Shown here: piece after piece, positions 1 to 6,686 of the stretch
How positions within the stretch are numbered: position 1 is the first letter of the stretch
Layout of the letters: each line of letters begins with the position of its first letter
Origin: a virus
DNA: 22,107 nt
Direction: 5' to 3' (one strand)
IMG/VR virus record: IMGVR_UViG_3300025093_001726
Coordinates: 1-22,107 of that record
Notes under the pieces: model-generated
Told to the model about the DNA's origin: nothing
Database searches by the model: none
The model's input: the letters and a program-made list of their open reading frames with translations, nothing else
Translations under genes and position numbers: made by a program

Positions 1-342
1 TCAGACTTGCCCATCGCCCTGCCCTTCCTGCTTGAGCAGTTTCCGGCGCATCTGCCAAACGTCGATGAAGAAGCCGGAAACCAGGATACCGCCAATGCCG
101 ACGATGAAGCCGCCGAGCCCTTGGGCGGCGTCCGGTTCGACGCCGGTAAAGCTGATGACTGGCTGCAGCACCGGCTGGAAAGCGGGGCCGATATAGGCGG
201 CGCAGATGGCGCCGACGGCGATGCTGATCAGCCCGTCGATCGGCGGCTGTTTGAGGGTGAGCCAGCGCACCAGGCCGCCGAGCGCGCCGGCAATGGCCAG
301 CTTCGCCATCGGCGAAAACAGCCAGCTGAAATTGAAGTCCAT
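1..342 (-). CDS. Holin-like three-TM membrane protein
   Basis: This 113-residue protein is last in the lysis cassette (amidase, i-spanin, o-spanin, this gene), so a role as holin or other pore-forming lysis protein in the inner membrane is likely. Three hydrophobic segments are visible at about residues 12-29, 36-55 and 74-94, followed by a charged C-terminal tail (RRKLLKQEGQ). Three TMs with a short hydrophilic tail fits a class I holin. The ATG at 342 is chosen because it overlaps the stop of the upstream o-spanin gene by one base (TAATG), which implies coupled translation; the reading frame is open further upstream but lacks a better start. The stop codon occupies the first three bases of the window, so the gene is complete. 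The holin assignment comes from topology and position, not from a recognised family motif. Confidence 0.72.
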   Translation of the reverse strand: MDFNFSWLFSPMAKLAIAGALGGLVRWLTLKQPPIDGLISIAVGAICAAYIGPAFQPVLQPVISFTGVEPDAAQGLGGFIVGIGGILVSGFFIDVWQMRRKLLKQEGQGDGQV

Positions 343-662
343 TAGTCCGCGCCCTCCAGTTCGGCTTTGACGTTGTCGTAGTGGTTGGCGCAACGGCGGA
401 TGACGCCATTGGCCTGATCCAGCTGGGCGCGTTCGCGAGCCAACACCGCCACCGCATTGGCCCCCAACGGTGCCGGCGCATGGTCAATCTGCCGGCGGCA
501 CTCGCCGGGCAACACGGGCAGGAGAATTCCCGCCCGCACCTTGCCGGTCTCAGCGGCCGCTTGGGTGATCCGGCTGGGGCTGCACCCCAATAAGATCAAG
601 GGCAGCAGCATCGAGAGCGCACACACCCTCGCCAGCCGCATCGAGGCGCTGTTCATAAGCAT
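342..662 (-). CDS. Rz1-like outer-membrane spanin lipoprotein (o-spanin)
   Basis: A 106-residue lipoprotein precursor that overlaps the 3' end of the i-spanin gene by about 113 nt in another frame, the usual Rz/Rz1 arrangement. The signal peptide ends in a lipobox (L-L-G-C), with the lipidated cysteine at residue 27 from the chosen start, giving an 80-residue mature protein. The C-terminal part ends in a Cys-Ala-Asn-His-Tyr-Asp segment, resembling the C-A-x-x-Y-D signature seen in P2 LysC-type spanins. O-spanins pair with an i-spanin to fuse inner and outer membranes in the last step of lysis. The start at 662 is preferred because GGAGA lies a few bases upstream; ATGs at 656 and 641 give the same lipobox with a shorter signal peptide. 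The stop overlaps the start of the holin-like gene. Confidence 0.8.
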   Translation of the reverse strand: MLMNSASMRLARVCALSMLLPLILLGCSPSRITQAAAETGKVRAGILLPVLPGECRRQIDHAPAPLGANAVAVLARERAQLDQANGVIRRCANHYDNVKAELEGAD

Positions 663-963
663 CAATCTCCAGTTCGAGGGCATCCCGCAGCGCCTGGGCG
701 TCGTCTGCCGCCGCCTGGCTTTCGTCGATGAAGCGCTGTGTCACGCGCTCCGAGATTCTGAACTGGCGCAGCTGCTCGGCCGCGACAGCATCGGCCGCCG
801 CCTTCTCGGTGGCCGTCTCGCAAAGCCTGTCTCGCTGTTCGATGATGGCCGGGATCTGAATGTGATCGGCGACCAGGCCGCGCCCAAACCATCCTGCGCT
901 GCCGGCCACCAGTGAGCCCGCCAGCGCAGCGACGATCAGGCCCACTCCTGTCGGATTGAGCAT
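550..963 (-). CDS. Rz-like inner-membrane spanin (i-spanin)
   Basis: A 137-residue type II membrane protein with one N-terminal hydrophobic segment (about residues 7-27), then an Ala/Glu/Gln/Arg-rich region (about 40-115) predicted to be a long helix or coiled coil in the periplasm. This is the architecture of Rz i-spanins. Two cysteines (about residues 48 and 114) could form intermolecular disulfides. The ATG overlaps the stop codon of the amidase gene (ATGA), so translation is probably coupled. The 3' end overlaps the Rz1-like lipoprotein gene in a different frame, which strongly supports the call. Sequence is not conserved between spanin families, so the evidence is architectural. Confidence 0.78.
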   Translation of the reverse strand: MLNPTGVGLIVAALAGSLVAGSAGWFGRGLVADHIQIPAIIEQRDRLCETATEKAAADAVAAEQLRQFRISERVTQRFIDESQAAADDAQALRDALELEIDAYEQRLDAAGEGVCALDAAALDLIGVQPQPDHPSGR

Positions 964-1709
964 CAGGCCGCCGCCTTCGATTCGAACGTGCCGCGCAGCA
1001 GTTTGACCGTTGCGTCGTCGAACGCGCCGGACTGCGGCAGACCGTTGAACTCTTGGTAGAGCCGCAGCGCCTCGGCCGTGCGGTTGCCGACAATGCCGTC
1101 GATCGGCCCGAACTGCAGCCCGGTGCGGGCCAGGAGCTTCTGCAGATAGACCAGGCGCGCATCCGGCCCCGCGACCTTGACCGTGCCGCCATCGTCCGCC
1201 GGCACAGCGATGATCTCGCCCCAGCTGCCCTTGATATCGGCGACGGGCAGGCCCTTGCTAGCTGCCCAGGGGATGACGTCAAAGCAGGGGCAGGCCTTCA
1301 TCCACTCGCCCGGTTCAATCACGCCATTGCCGTTGCGATCGGGCGACAGATCCCGGTGCCCGCAGATCTTGGCTTCCGGATAGAGACCGACCAGGGCACC
1401 GAGCCGGGCTTCTAGTCCGGCCATCTGTTCGGGCGTGGCGTTGTGCTCCGGCTTGCCGCTGCGGTCGATGCCGCCGACCAGGGAAATGCCGAGGGCAATC
1501 GAGTTGAAACCGGCCACGTGAGCGCCGATGGCGTCGAGACCGCGACCCAGCTCGATCTTGCCATTGCGTCGCAGCAGCTCGTTGTAGCCGATATCGCTCC
1601 AGCCCTGTGCGGTGTGCATCTTGCGCACTTCGGCAACGCCGATATCGCGGTCGGGCGGGGTAGCAGTTACGTGCACCACGATCAGCTTAGTGCTTTTGCG
1701 GTTTGCCAA
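963..1709 (-). CDS. Endolysin: N-acetylmuramoyl-L-alanine amidase with C-terminal peptidoglycan-binding domain
   Basis: A 248-residue endolysin. The N-terminal domain (about residues 8-150) is an Amidase_2/T7-lysozyme-type zinc amidase that cuts the bond between muramic acid and L-alanine. Counting from the alternative ATG at 1721, the expected ligands and catalytic residues are visible: His17 (VHVTAT), Tyr46 (GYNELL), His122 (GHRDLSPD) and Cys144 (ACPCFD). The C-terminal domain (about 180-240) resembles PG_binding_1 (LVYLQKLLARTG, GIVGNRTAEALRLYQ). An EF-hand-like loop (DRNGNGVIEPGE) lies between the last His and Cys. TTG at 1709 is chosen because GGAGAGAG lies just upstream, while the ATG at 1721 follows the U-tract of a terminator and has no Shine-Dalgarno. 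Either start preserves the domain. No signal peptide, so export would depend on a holin. Confidence 0.93.
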   Translation of the reverse strand: MANRKSTKLIVVHVTATPPDRDIGVAEVRKMHTAQGWSDIGYNELLRRNGKIELGRGLDAIGAHVAGFNSIALGISLVGGIDRSGKPEHNATPEQMAGLEARLGALVGLYPEAKICGHRDLSPDRNGNGVIEPGEWMKACPCFDVIPWAASKGLPVADIKGSWGEIIAVPADDGGTVKVAGPDARLVYLQKLLARTGLQFGPIDGIVGNRTAEALRLYQEFNGLPQSGAFDDATVKLLRGTFESKAAA

Positions 1710-1721
1710 TTCTCTCTCCAT

Positions 1722-1753
1722 GAAAACAAAAAGCCCGCCTGGTGAGGCGGGCT
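1722..1753 (-). terminator. Intrinsic terminator between tail gene D and the lysis genes
   Basis: Read on the minus strand, a 9-bp perfect GC-rich stem (arms 1745-1753 and 1732-1740, loop 1741-1744) is followed directly by TTTTTGTTTT. This is a textbook Rho-independent terminator for transcripts coming from gene D. The endolysin Shine-Dalgarno begins within a few bases of the U-tract, so there is no room for a promoter between the terminator and the lysis genes. In the plus direction no T-run follows the stem. Confidence 0.88.
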
Positions 1754-1774
1754 GTCGGTTAGGTTGGGCGCACC

Positions 1775-1803
1775 TTGAAAGCAGGCGCGACCGTCACTAG
1801 ATG
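1775..1803 (+). promoter_or_regulatory. Predicted sigma70-type promoter for the tRNA-like gene
   Basis: TTGAAA (1775-1780; five of six matches to TTGACA), a 17-bp spacer, then TAGATG (1798-1803; three of six matches to TATAAT). Transcription would begin near 1809-1811, a few bases before the 5' end of the tRNA-like gene at 1814. Ideal spacing and position support it, but the -10 box is weak. Confidence 0.5.
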
Positions 1804-1813
1804 CGTGTGATCA

Positions 1814-1903
1814 ACGGGGGTGGCCGAGTGGCTGAAGGCACCTGACTGATAATCAGGCCGACGGGCAACCGTCGCGCGGGTTCGAATCCCGCTCCCCCCG
1901 CCA
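1814..1903 (+). tRNA. Class II tRNA-like gene with isoleucine anticodon GAT and serine-like body
   Basis: A nearly complete cloverleaf on the opposite strand to the phage genes. T8 G9 are at 1821-1822. The D stem is GCC/GGC (1823-1825, 1837-1839). The anticodon stem is CCTGA/TCAGG (1841-1845, 1853-1857) with loop CTGATAA, so the anticodon is GAT (1848-1850). The long variable arm has a 6-bp stem (1859-1864/1869-1874) and a GCAA tetraloop. The T arm is GCGGG-TTCGAAT-CCCGC (1876-1892). A G discriminator (1900) and encoded CCA (1901-1903) follow. The long variable arm, G73 and D-arm sequence are serine-like, whereas the anticodon loop is the canonical isoleucine loop. The acceptor stem is defective: 5' ACGGGGG pairs with 3' TCCCCCC in only five positions (one a G-U), leaving the first two unpaired. 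It may be an active odd tRNA, a decoy, or decaying. Confidence 0.75.
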
Positions 1904-1911
1904 ATTCCTCA

Positions 1912-2994
1912 TCAGCCCAGTGTTTCGTGCGCCGGCAGAGCAAAGCCGGTCGAGGCCGGGGCACCAGCTTTCCGCCCATCCTTGCCGGCGCCGCCGCCCG
2001 GCTGTTTGAGATCGAGCGACGTGGTCGCGCCACCGCTTCGGTTGGCGCTGTGCTTGACTGTCTCGATCAGGTAGAGCCCGTCAATGCCGGGGCGTGCGCC
2101 CGTCAGGCGGCATTGCCCCTCGACGACCGCACCGACTGCTAGGTCGAGCTGCACCGAGCCGATGCCGCCCTCACGATCGCCGTCGCGCTTGCGCGCATCG
2201 AGCACCGCTTCTGCCTCGTCTTCGTCGGCCGAGAGCGTTCGCACCAGGTGCAGCGCGTCGAGATCGGCATTGCCGAAGTCGAGATCGCTTTCCTTGAACG
2301 ATGCGCTTGGCCGGTCGAACCAGCGGGCGCGGCCCGAGGCAAACTTGCGGCGCGGATCCTTGGGCGTGATCGACCAACTGATGAGGTTCTGACCGAACAC
2401 AGCGTCGGTAATCCCCAAACTGAGGCCGCCGGGCGCCTGGCCGCTGCCCCGCTTGGCAAAGATCGCCTGGTCGCCGCGGATCTTGAATGCGCCGCCAAAC
2501 TTGCGGGCGAGCCGCTCGCCGATGGCAATGAAGCTTTCCCCATCGGCCGCCCAGTAATCCTGGTGCAGCGCGCCCAGATCCGGATCGACGGTAATGCCGA
2601 TGCCGGCGCCCTCGGCCAGCCTTTCGAGATAGCCGACCAAGTTGGTATCGTCCATGTGGAAGGCCTGCGGTTCCTTGGCCTTGCCGCCGGTGTCGAAGCC
2701 TTTGGCCTTGACCTTGAGCAGGCGGCCGCCGCTGCGCGAACCGCTGCTTTCCACCTTTTCGACAAAGCCACGGAACACGCGGGCGCCGTCGAGGATGACG
2801 ACGATCGGCATGCGCTTGGCGGGCATGCGCACCTTGCCCTCGCTGTCGTCGATCGTCAGGTCGCAGCTGTCCGACGCCTCGCCCGCCTTGTCGGTGACCG
2901 AGATATCGATCAGCGTCGGCGCCCAGGCCGAGGTGAGATCCTGCCCGTCAAGCAGGATCCGCCAGTCCACTTTCCATTTGGGTGGCGACAGCAT
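1912..2994 (-). CDS. D: Tail hub / late control protein D (P2 gpD family)
   Basis: A 360-residue P2 gpD-family protein. In P2-like phages this protein forms the baseplate hub at the end of the tail tube, the counterpart of T4 gp27, and holds the spike V. Supporting features are the N-terminal beta-rich WRILLDGQDLT region, the RMPIVVILDG...VFRGFVEKVE segment, the central FIAIGERLARKFGGAFKI region typical of the family, and the C-terminal GLYLIETVKHSANRSGGATTSLDL segment. Length is close to P2 D (about 387). The gene directly abuts the stop of X (TAAATG), with GGGAGGG as Shine-Dalgarno. It is the last tail gene; a terminator follows 160 bp later and the plus-strand tRNA-like gene ends 8 bp past its stop. 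Confidence 0.93.
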   Translation of the reverse strand: MLSPPKWKVDWRILLDGQDLTSAWAPTLIDISVTDKAGEASDSCDLTIDDSEGKVRMPAKRMPIVVILDGARVFRGFVEKVESSGSRSGGRLLKVKAKGFDTGGKAKEPQAFHMDDTNLVGYLERLAEGAGIGITVDPDLGALHQDYWAADGESFIAIGERLARKFGGAFKIRGDQAIFAKRGSGQAPGGLSLGITDAVFGQNLISWSITPKDPRRKFASGRARWFDRPSASFKESDLDFGNADLDALHLVRTLSADEDEAEAVLDARKRDGDREGGIGSVQLDLAVGAVVEGQCRLTGARPGIDGLYLIETVKHSANRSGGATTSLDLKQPGGGAGKDGRKAGAPASTGFALPAHETLG

Positions 2995-3222
2995 TTAGCC
3001 CTCCCCGAAGAGATCGATGACTTTTGTGGTTTGCGCCGGCGCGGACGCCGGCAGCTCGGGCAAGTGCACCGTCGTGCCGATCGGCAGTTCGGCACCCAGA
3101 TCCGCTGCGCCGGGATTGGCTTCCAGCGTCTGTTCGAGCAGTGCCGCGCCGGCGACGCCATGCTGCCGCCAGAGCAGCAGGTCCAGCGTGGTGCGCGGCC
3201 GTTGAACGGTGACAGTGATCAT
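2995..3222 (-). CDS. X: Tail protein X (P2 gpX family)
   Basis: A 75-residue protein matching P2 gpX, a short LysM-like tail protein needed for tail assembly. The family pattern is visible: an N-terminal strand, the TLDLLLWRQHG helix, then ALLEQTLEANPGAADLGAELPIGTTVHLPEL, which is the usual 'leaves A.NP.LA..G..LP.G..I.LP' type of motif. P2 X is 67 residues. The ATG shares one base with the stop codon of U (TGATG), and the stop directly abuts the start of D. The order U-X-D is the same as in P2. Confidence 0.92.
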   Translation of the reverse strand: MITVTVQRPRTTLDLLLWRQHGVAGAALLEQTLEANPGAADLGAELPIGTTVHLPELPASAPAQTTKVIDLFGEG

Positions 3223-3668
3223 CAGAGCGCCTCGAAGAGATTGAGCAGCATGCCCACCAGGCCGCCGGCTTGGCTGCCGCCGACCGCGCCATCGGTGCCG
3301 ACCTTGGTGAGGGTGAGCGTGTAACGCACCACGAAGCCCACGCCGAACCGGGTCAGGTCCGAATGCTGCTCGCTGACCTTTTCGATCACGTACCAGCCCA
3401 GCATCCTGCCATCGCCCCGCATCAACGGCACCTTGGTGCCCGAAGTGGAAAGGCTATAGGCCAGCTCCAGCTCGGTCAGGCCACCTATGCGGGTCGGCAA
3501 CAGCTGACCGGAAATGGTGATCGACTCGTCGGCCTCGCCCATGAATTCGCGAGGCTGCAATCCGCCCATCACCGGCTTGACCGCAAGGTCCGCCCCTCCA
3601 TTGCGGCTGAAACTCTCGGCCGCAAAGGGAAGTGTGTCGAGCGTCAACGGCCCGATTTGGAAGAGCAT
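3222..3668 (-). CDS. U: Tail protein U (P2 gpU family)
   Basis: A 148-residue P2 gpU-family protein (P2 U is about 159), required for tail completion and thought to act at the tail tube with X and D. The family pattern appears in the N-terminal MLFQIGPLTLDTLPF, the central EFMGEADESITISGQLLP (the typical 'G...e.i.l.G.l.P' segment), and the GWYVIEKVSEQHS segment. It starts 3 bases after the tape-measure stop and is coupled to X by a one-base overlap. Confidence 0.92.
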   Translation of the reverse strand: MLFQIGPLTLDTLPFAAESFSRNGGADLAVKPVMGGLQPREFMGEADESITISGQLLPTRIGGLTELELAYSLSTSGTKVPLMRGDGRMLGWYVIEKVSEQHSDLTRFGVGFVVRYTLTLTKVGTDGAVGGSQAGGLVGMLLNLFEAL

Positions 3669-3671
3669 GGC

Positions 3672-5951
3672 TTACCCCGCATATTCAATATCGGCATAGA
3701 TGCCGCTCAAAGCGTCCCGGAGATCAGCCGCCAGCCGTTCCTTGATCATCTGATAGGCTTGCTCCGGATCCGAAACGCCGGAAATGCTGACGCCACCGAG
3801 CTGCAAGGTGAGACCAGCGATCTGCCGCCCACCCAACATGCCCGCCGTTTCCTTGGCGGTGTGCACCCAGCCACTGCCGCCAGGCGTGATCAGCTCTGGG
3901 CCTTCCTCGCCGACCAGATAGGTCTTGCCGCCGACGATGGATCCACCGGCAGCCTGCGCGCCATCGACGGCGAGCGGAACCGGTAGGTCCGGATAGCGCG
4001 GATCGAATTGAGCTGCAGGGCCGGATGGCGCCCCGCCACCCCCGAAGAGCTGGGTCAGCCACGGTGGCAGATTGGCGATGATGAGGCTGCTGATATCGAT
4101 CTTGCCGATCGCATCGAGGATCATCTTCGGCCAGCTGGCGAACCATGCCAGCAGCTCTTCGAACTTGGAGACCAGTCCATCCCAGATGCCTTGAATGATC
4201 TGCACGCCGACGTCGTACATACCGGCGACCGCTCCGGTGATCTCGCCGGGCAGGGCTGTGAACCAGGCGATGATTTCGGCGCCCTTGGTGACCACGGCCA
4301 TGACGGCATTGCCGACAGCGGATCCCGCCGCTTCACCCCAGCCGCGCCAATCCTCGGCACTGGCATCGACCGGACCAAGCAGGCCGGTGATCCAGTCGAG
4401 GATCGCAGCGCCACCATCAATGATCGGCTGGATCGCCGGCATGACGGGTTCGAGGGCCGAGACCAGGCCGGTGCCGAAGCCTTGGAAGAAGCTCACCAGT
4501 CCTTCCCAGTTGTTGTAGATCCACGTACCGGCCGCCGCGATGCCGGCGAGCACCAAGCCAATGCCCGACATCATCAGGGCCAGGCGCAGGGCCATGACAG
4601 CATTCTTGACCAGGTTGAGCGGATTGATCAGGGCAAGGAAGCCAGCAGCGCCCCTGGCCATGATCAGAGCCGCGTCGAGAATGCCGCCCTTCATGAACAG
4701 GAACGCCCAACGGGTCGCGATCGCCGCCACCCGCAAGGCCACCAGCCCACCGACCAGGGCGACAATGGCCTGCACGATTTGAGGGTTCGCGGCCGCCCAG
4801 TCGGCCATCGCGATCAGCACCGGCCCGACGGCTGCGGCCACACCATTGATGGCCGGCAGCAGCGCATTCCCGATCGCAAGGGCAACCCCGTCGACCTGGT
4901 TCTTCAGCCGCTGCAGGTTGAATTCTGTGGTCTGGGCGCGCTTGGCAAATTCCGCCGAGACACTGCCGGCATATTCGGTTTCGTCGGCCACATAGCCCAG
5001 TGTTCGCTCCAGCAATTCCAGATTGCCAAGCAGCGGCGCCAGTGCCCGGGCCTCATCACCGAACAGGTCGCCCATCGTCGCCGCCTGCATTTCTGCCGGC
5101 AGCTGACCCAGGCGGTTGATCACCTCCATCGTGGTGCCGACGGCATCTTGCTGCATGCCGGCCGCCACTTTCGCGGCATCGAGGCCCAGTTTCTTGAAGG
5201 CGCGTTGCTGGGCAGCGGTCGCACTGGTCCCCTTGGTCAGTGCTCGGCCCATGTTACGGAAAGAGGTCGACGCCACCTCAACCTCGGCGCCGGCGCTGAC
5301 CATGGCCGAACCGAAGGCAAGCGTCTCTTCCTTGCTGAAACCGAAGAACTCGCCCTGCGCTGCGACACGCCGCGCGAACTCGGTGAGATCGGGCGCGCTC
5401 GAGGCCGTGCGATCGGACAGATGATTGATCGCGTCGGCATAGAGCATGGTTTCCTCGGTCGAGAGCCGAAGTGCTTCGCGGATCTTGGCCAGATCCTCGC
5501 CCGCCTGTCCGCCCGACACGCCCCAGGCAAGGGCGGCCTTGGCCGTCATGCGGGTGAACTCCAGCAGCTCGCTGTCGGCGATGCCGGCAGCAGCCGCGTT
5601 TTCGGCAAGGGCCGCCAGCTCGGTGACCGCCATGGGGATTTCCGAGGTCGAGAGGCGCCGAAGATCATCGCCGAACTGGGCCAGGCCGCTGTCGCTGAAA
5701 TCGGAAACCTTGGCGACGTCGGCCATTGCGCTTTCAAACGCTACGGCCTTGCCGATCGGATCGGCCAGAGCGCGGCCGAGGGCATAGGCTGCCGCCGCCG
5801 CATCGACCATCTGGCCGCGCATTTCGTTCATCTGCATGGCATTCGCGCGTGACTGCGCCTGCAGGTTCTTGACCACCTGCGCCACGCCGCGCGCCGGGGC
5901 CGAGATCTGGTCGATCAGCGCAACGATGAGCTTGGAAGTGATGACGGCCAA
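3672..5951 (-). CDS. T: Tail tape measure protein (TP901 family; P2 gpT equivalent)
   Basis: A 759-residue tape measure protein (P2 T is 815), which sets tail length and occupies the tube lumen. The N-terminal third is the TP901 core (ESAMADVAKVSDFSD, then LAALAENAAAAG, RAALTKG-like and FGDEARALAPLL motifs). Hydrophobic segments lie at about residues 390-420 and 460-483. The C-terminus carries the common tape-measure ending LVGEEGPELITPGG (about 672-686). The start is TTG at 5951, with AGAGG about 8 bases upstream; no ATG or GTG is better placed. Upstream on the other strand lies a lipoprotein gene that separates T from E/E', unlike the usual contiguous order. Confidence 0.95.
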   Translation of the reverse strand: MAVITSKLIVALIDQISAPARGVAQVVKNLQAQSRANAMQMNEMRGQMVDAAAAAYALGRALADPIGKAVAFESAMADVAKVSDFSDSGLAQFGDDLRRLSTSEIPMAVTELAALAENAAAAGIADSELLEFTRMTAKAALAWGVSGGQAGEDLAKIREALRLSTEETMLYADAINHLSDRTASSAPDLTEFARRVAAQGEFFGFSKEETLAFGSAMVSAGAEVEVASTSFRNMGRALTKGTSATAAQQRAFKKLGLDAAKVAAGMQQDAVGTTMEVINRLGQLPAEMQAATMGDLFGDEARALAPLLGNLELLERTLGYVADETEYAGSVSAEFAKRAQTTEFNLQRLKNQVDGVALAIGNALLPAINGVAAAVGPVLIAMADWAAANPQIVQAIVALVGGLVALRVAAIATRWAFLFMKGGILDAALIMARGAAGFLALINPLNLVKNAVMALRLALMMSGIGLVLAGIAAAGTWIYNNWEGLVSFFQGFGTGLVSALEPVMPAIQPIIDGGAAILDWITGLLGPVDASAEDWRGWGEAAGSAVGNAVMAVVTKGAEIIAWFTALPGEITGAVAGMYDVGVQIIQGIWDGLVSKFEELLAWFASWPKMILDAIGKIDISSLIIANLPPWLTQLFGGGGAPSGPAAQFDPRYPDLPVPLAVDGAQAAGGSIVGGKTYLVGEEGPELITPGGSGWVHTAKETAGMLGGRQIAGLTLQLGGVSISGVSDPEQAYQMIKERLAADLRDALSGIYADIEYAG

Positions 5952-6020
5952 TTCAAATACCTCTCGGCACTAGACTTTCGCGGCCGCTTCGCTTTCTTTG
6001 GGCGAAACACCGGAGGGACA

Positions 6021-6686
6021 ATGAAAAAACTGCTGACGATTTTTGGCGTGGCCGCCTTGTTGGCTGGCTGCAAGGCACAAGAAGTGGAGGTGCGCGTAAG
6101 CACCGCTGATCTACAGGAGGCGCTTGCGGGCGAAGAGGTGGCGGTGCGATTCATCGCTCGCTTCGAGAGTTTCGGCACTCTGGATGACGAAAAGCGACGG
6201 CAGCTCGATCAGGTGCAGGAAATCGTCGAAGGCGCGCTTGAGGTCGAAGACTACAATCTGGTCGCCGACAGCTCCAAAGTGACCATCACGGTTGAGGGCG
6301 AAGTCCCCGTCCATGTTGGTGAACCAGGAAGCCATAGCGATCCATTCGCGCTGTACATTTGGGAAACCAATAACCCGCTGTTGCCCGGCTTTACCCATGC
6401 ACTGCAACTCAACACCGGCAAGGGCTTCGACCAGCTTGAGGCGAGCATGCAGCAGGTCAGCTACATGCTCGCCATCGATGAAGTCCAACCGGTGATGTAC
6501 CGGCTGCGCGCCGACAGTGGTTCGGCCGTTCCTGTTCTGGCAGGAGGTGCACAGCTCGACGGATCGAGCTTTGTCGTGCGCGCCCTCTCAGTCGAGGATG
6601 GAGAGCGCATAAGCTTGACCTTCAAGGGCGGCGCATATGACACAGTCTTCGGTGGCATGTTGCTCGCGCTTCCGAACGGGAAGTAG
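6021..6686 (+). CDS. Putative phage-encoded lipoprotein (moron candidate) on the opposite strand
   Basis: A 221-residue lipoprotein precursor of a family I do not recognise. The signal peptide (residues 1-16, two lysines then a hydrophobic run) ends in lipobox Leu-Ala-Gly-Cys17, and Lys18 at +2 would send it to the outer membrane. The 205-residue mature part is acidic and rich in beta-type segments, without cysteines or TMs. It has an excellent Shine-Dalgarno (GGAGGG, 5 bases before ATG) and a terminator 10 bases after its stop. No strong promoter is visible in 5930-6010; TTGGAA at 5932 with TCAAAT at 5953 is the best weak pair. Orientation against the late operon, insertion between E' and T, and lower-looking GC suggest an acquired gene expressed independently of late genes, perhaps altering the lysogen surface (superinfection exclusion, immune or stress traits). 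Function is unknown. Confidence 0.85.
   Translation: MKKLLTIFGVAALLAGCKAQEVEVRVSTADLQEALAGEEVAVRFIARFESFGTLDDEKRRQLDQVQEIVEGALEVEDYNLVADSSKVTITVEGEVPVHVGEPGSHSDPFALYIWETNNPLLPGFTHALQLNTGKGFDQLEASMQQVSYMLAIDEVQPVMYRLRADSGSAVPVLAGGAQLDGSSFVVRALSVEDGERISLTFKGGAYDTVFGGMLLALPNGK

Noticed and set aside
1848-1850. Reading the anticodon as a Leu or Ser anticodon to fit the class II body
   Set aside because: The 5-bp anticodon stem is perfect and fixes a 7-nt loop CTGATAA with T33 before GAT; no shift gives a Ser, Leu or Tyr anticodon.
1814-1903. The tRNA-like gene as a prophage attachment site
   Set aside because: It lies between tail and lysis genes, inside the phage; no integrase is adjacent and no second copy of its 3' end is seen in the window.
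1797-2033. A 78-codon minus-strand frame across the tRNA region
   Set aside because: It reads antisense through the tRNA-like gene and out of frame into gene D, giving the usual spurious 'tRNA antisense' peptide (GAGFEPARRL-like).
4008-5852. A 614-codon open frame on the plus strand opposite the tape measure gene
   Set aside because: It is the antisense shadow of a high-GC gene; its translation is Arg/Gly/His-rich without domains, while the minus strand encodes a clear tape measure protein.
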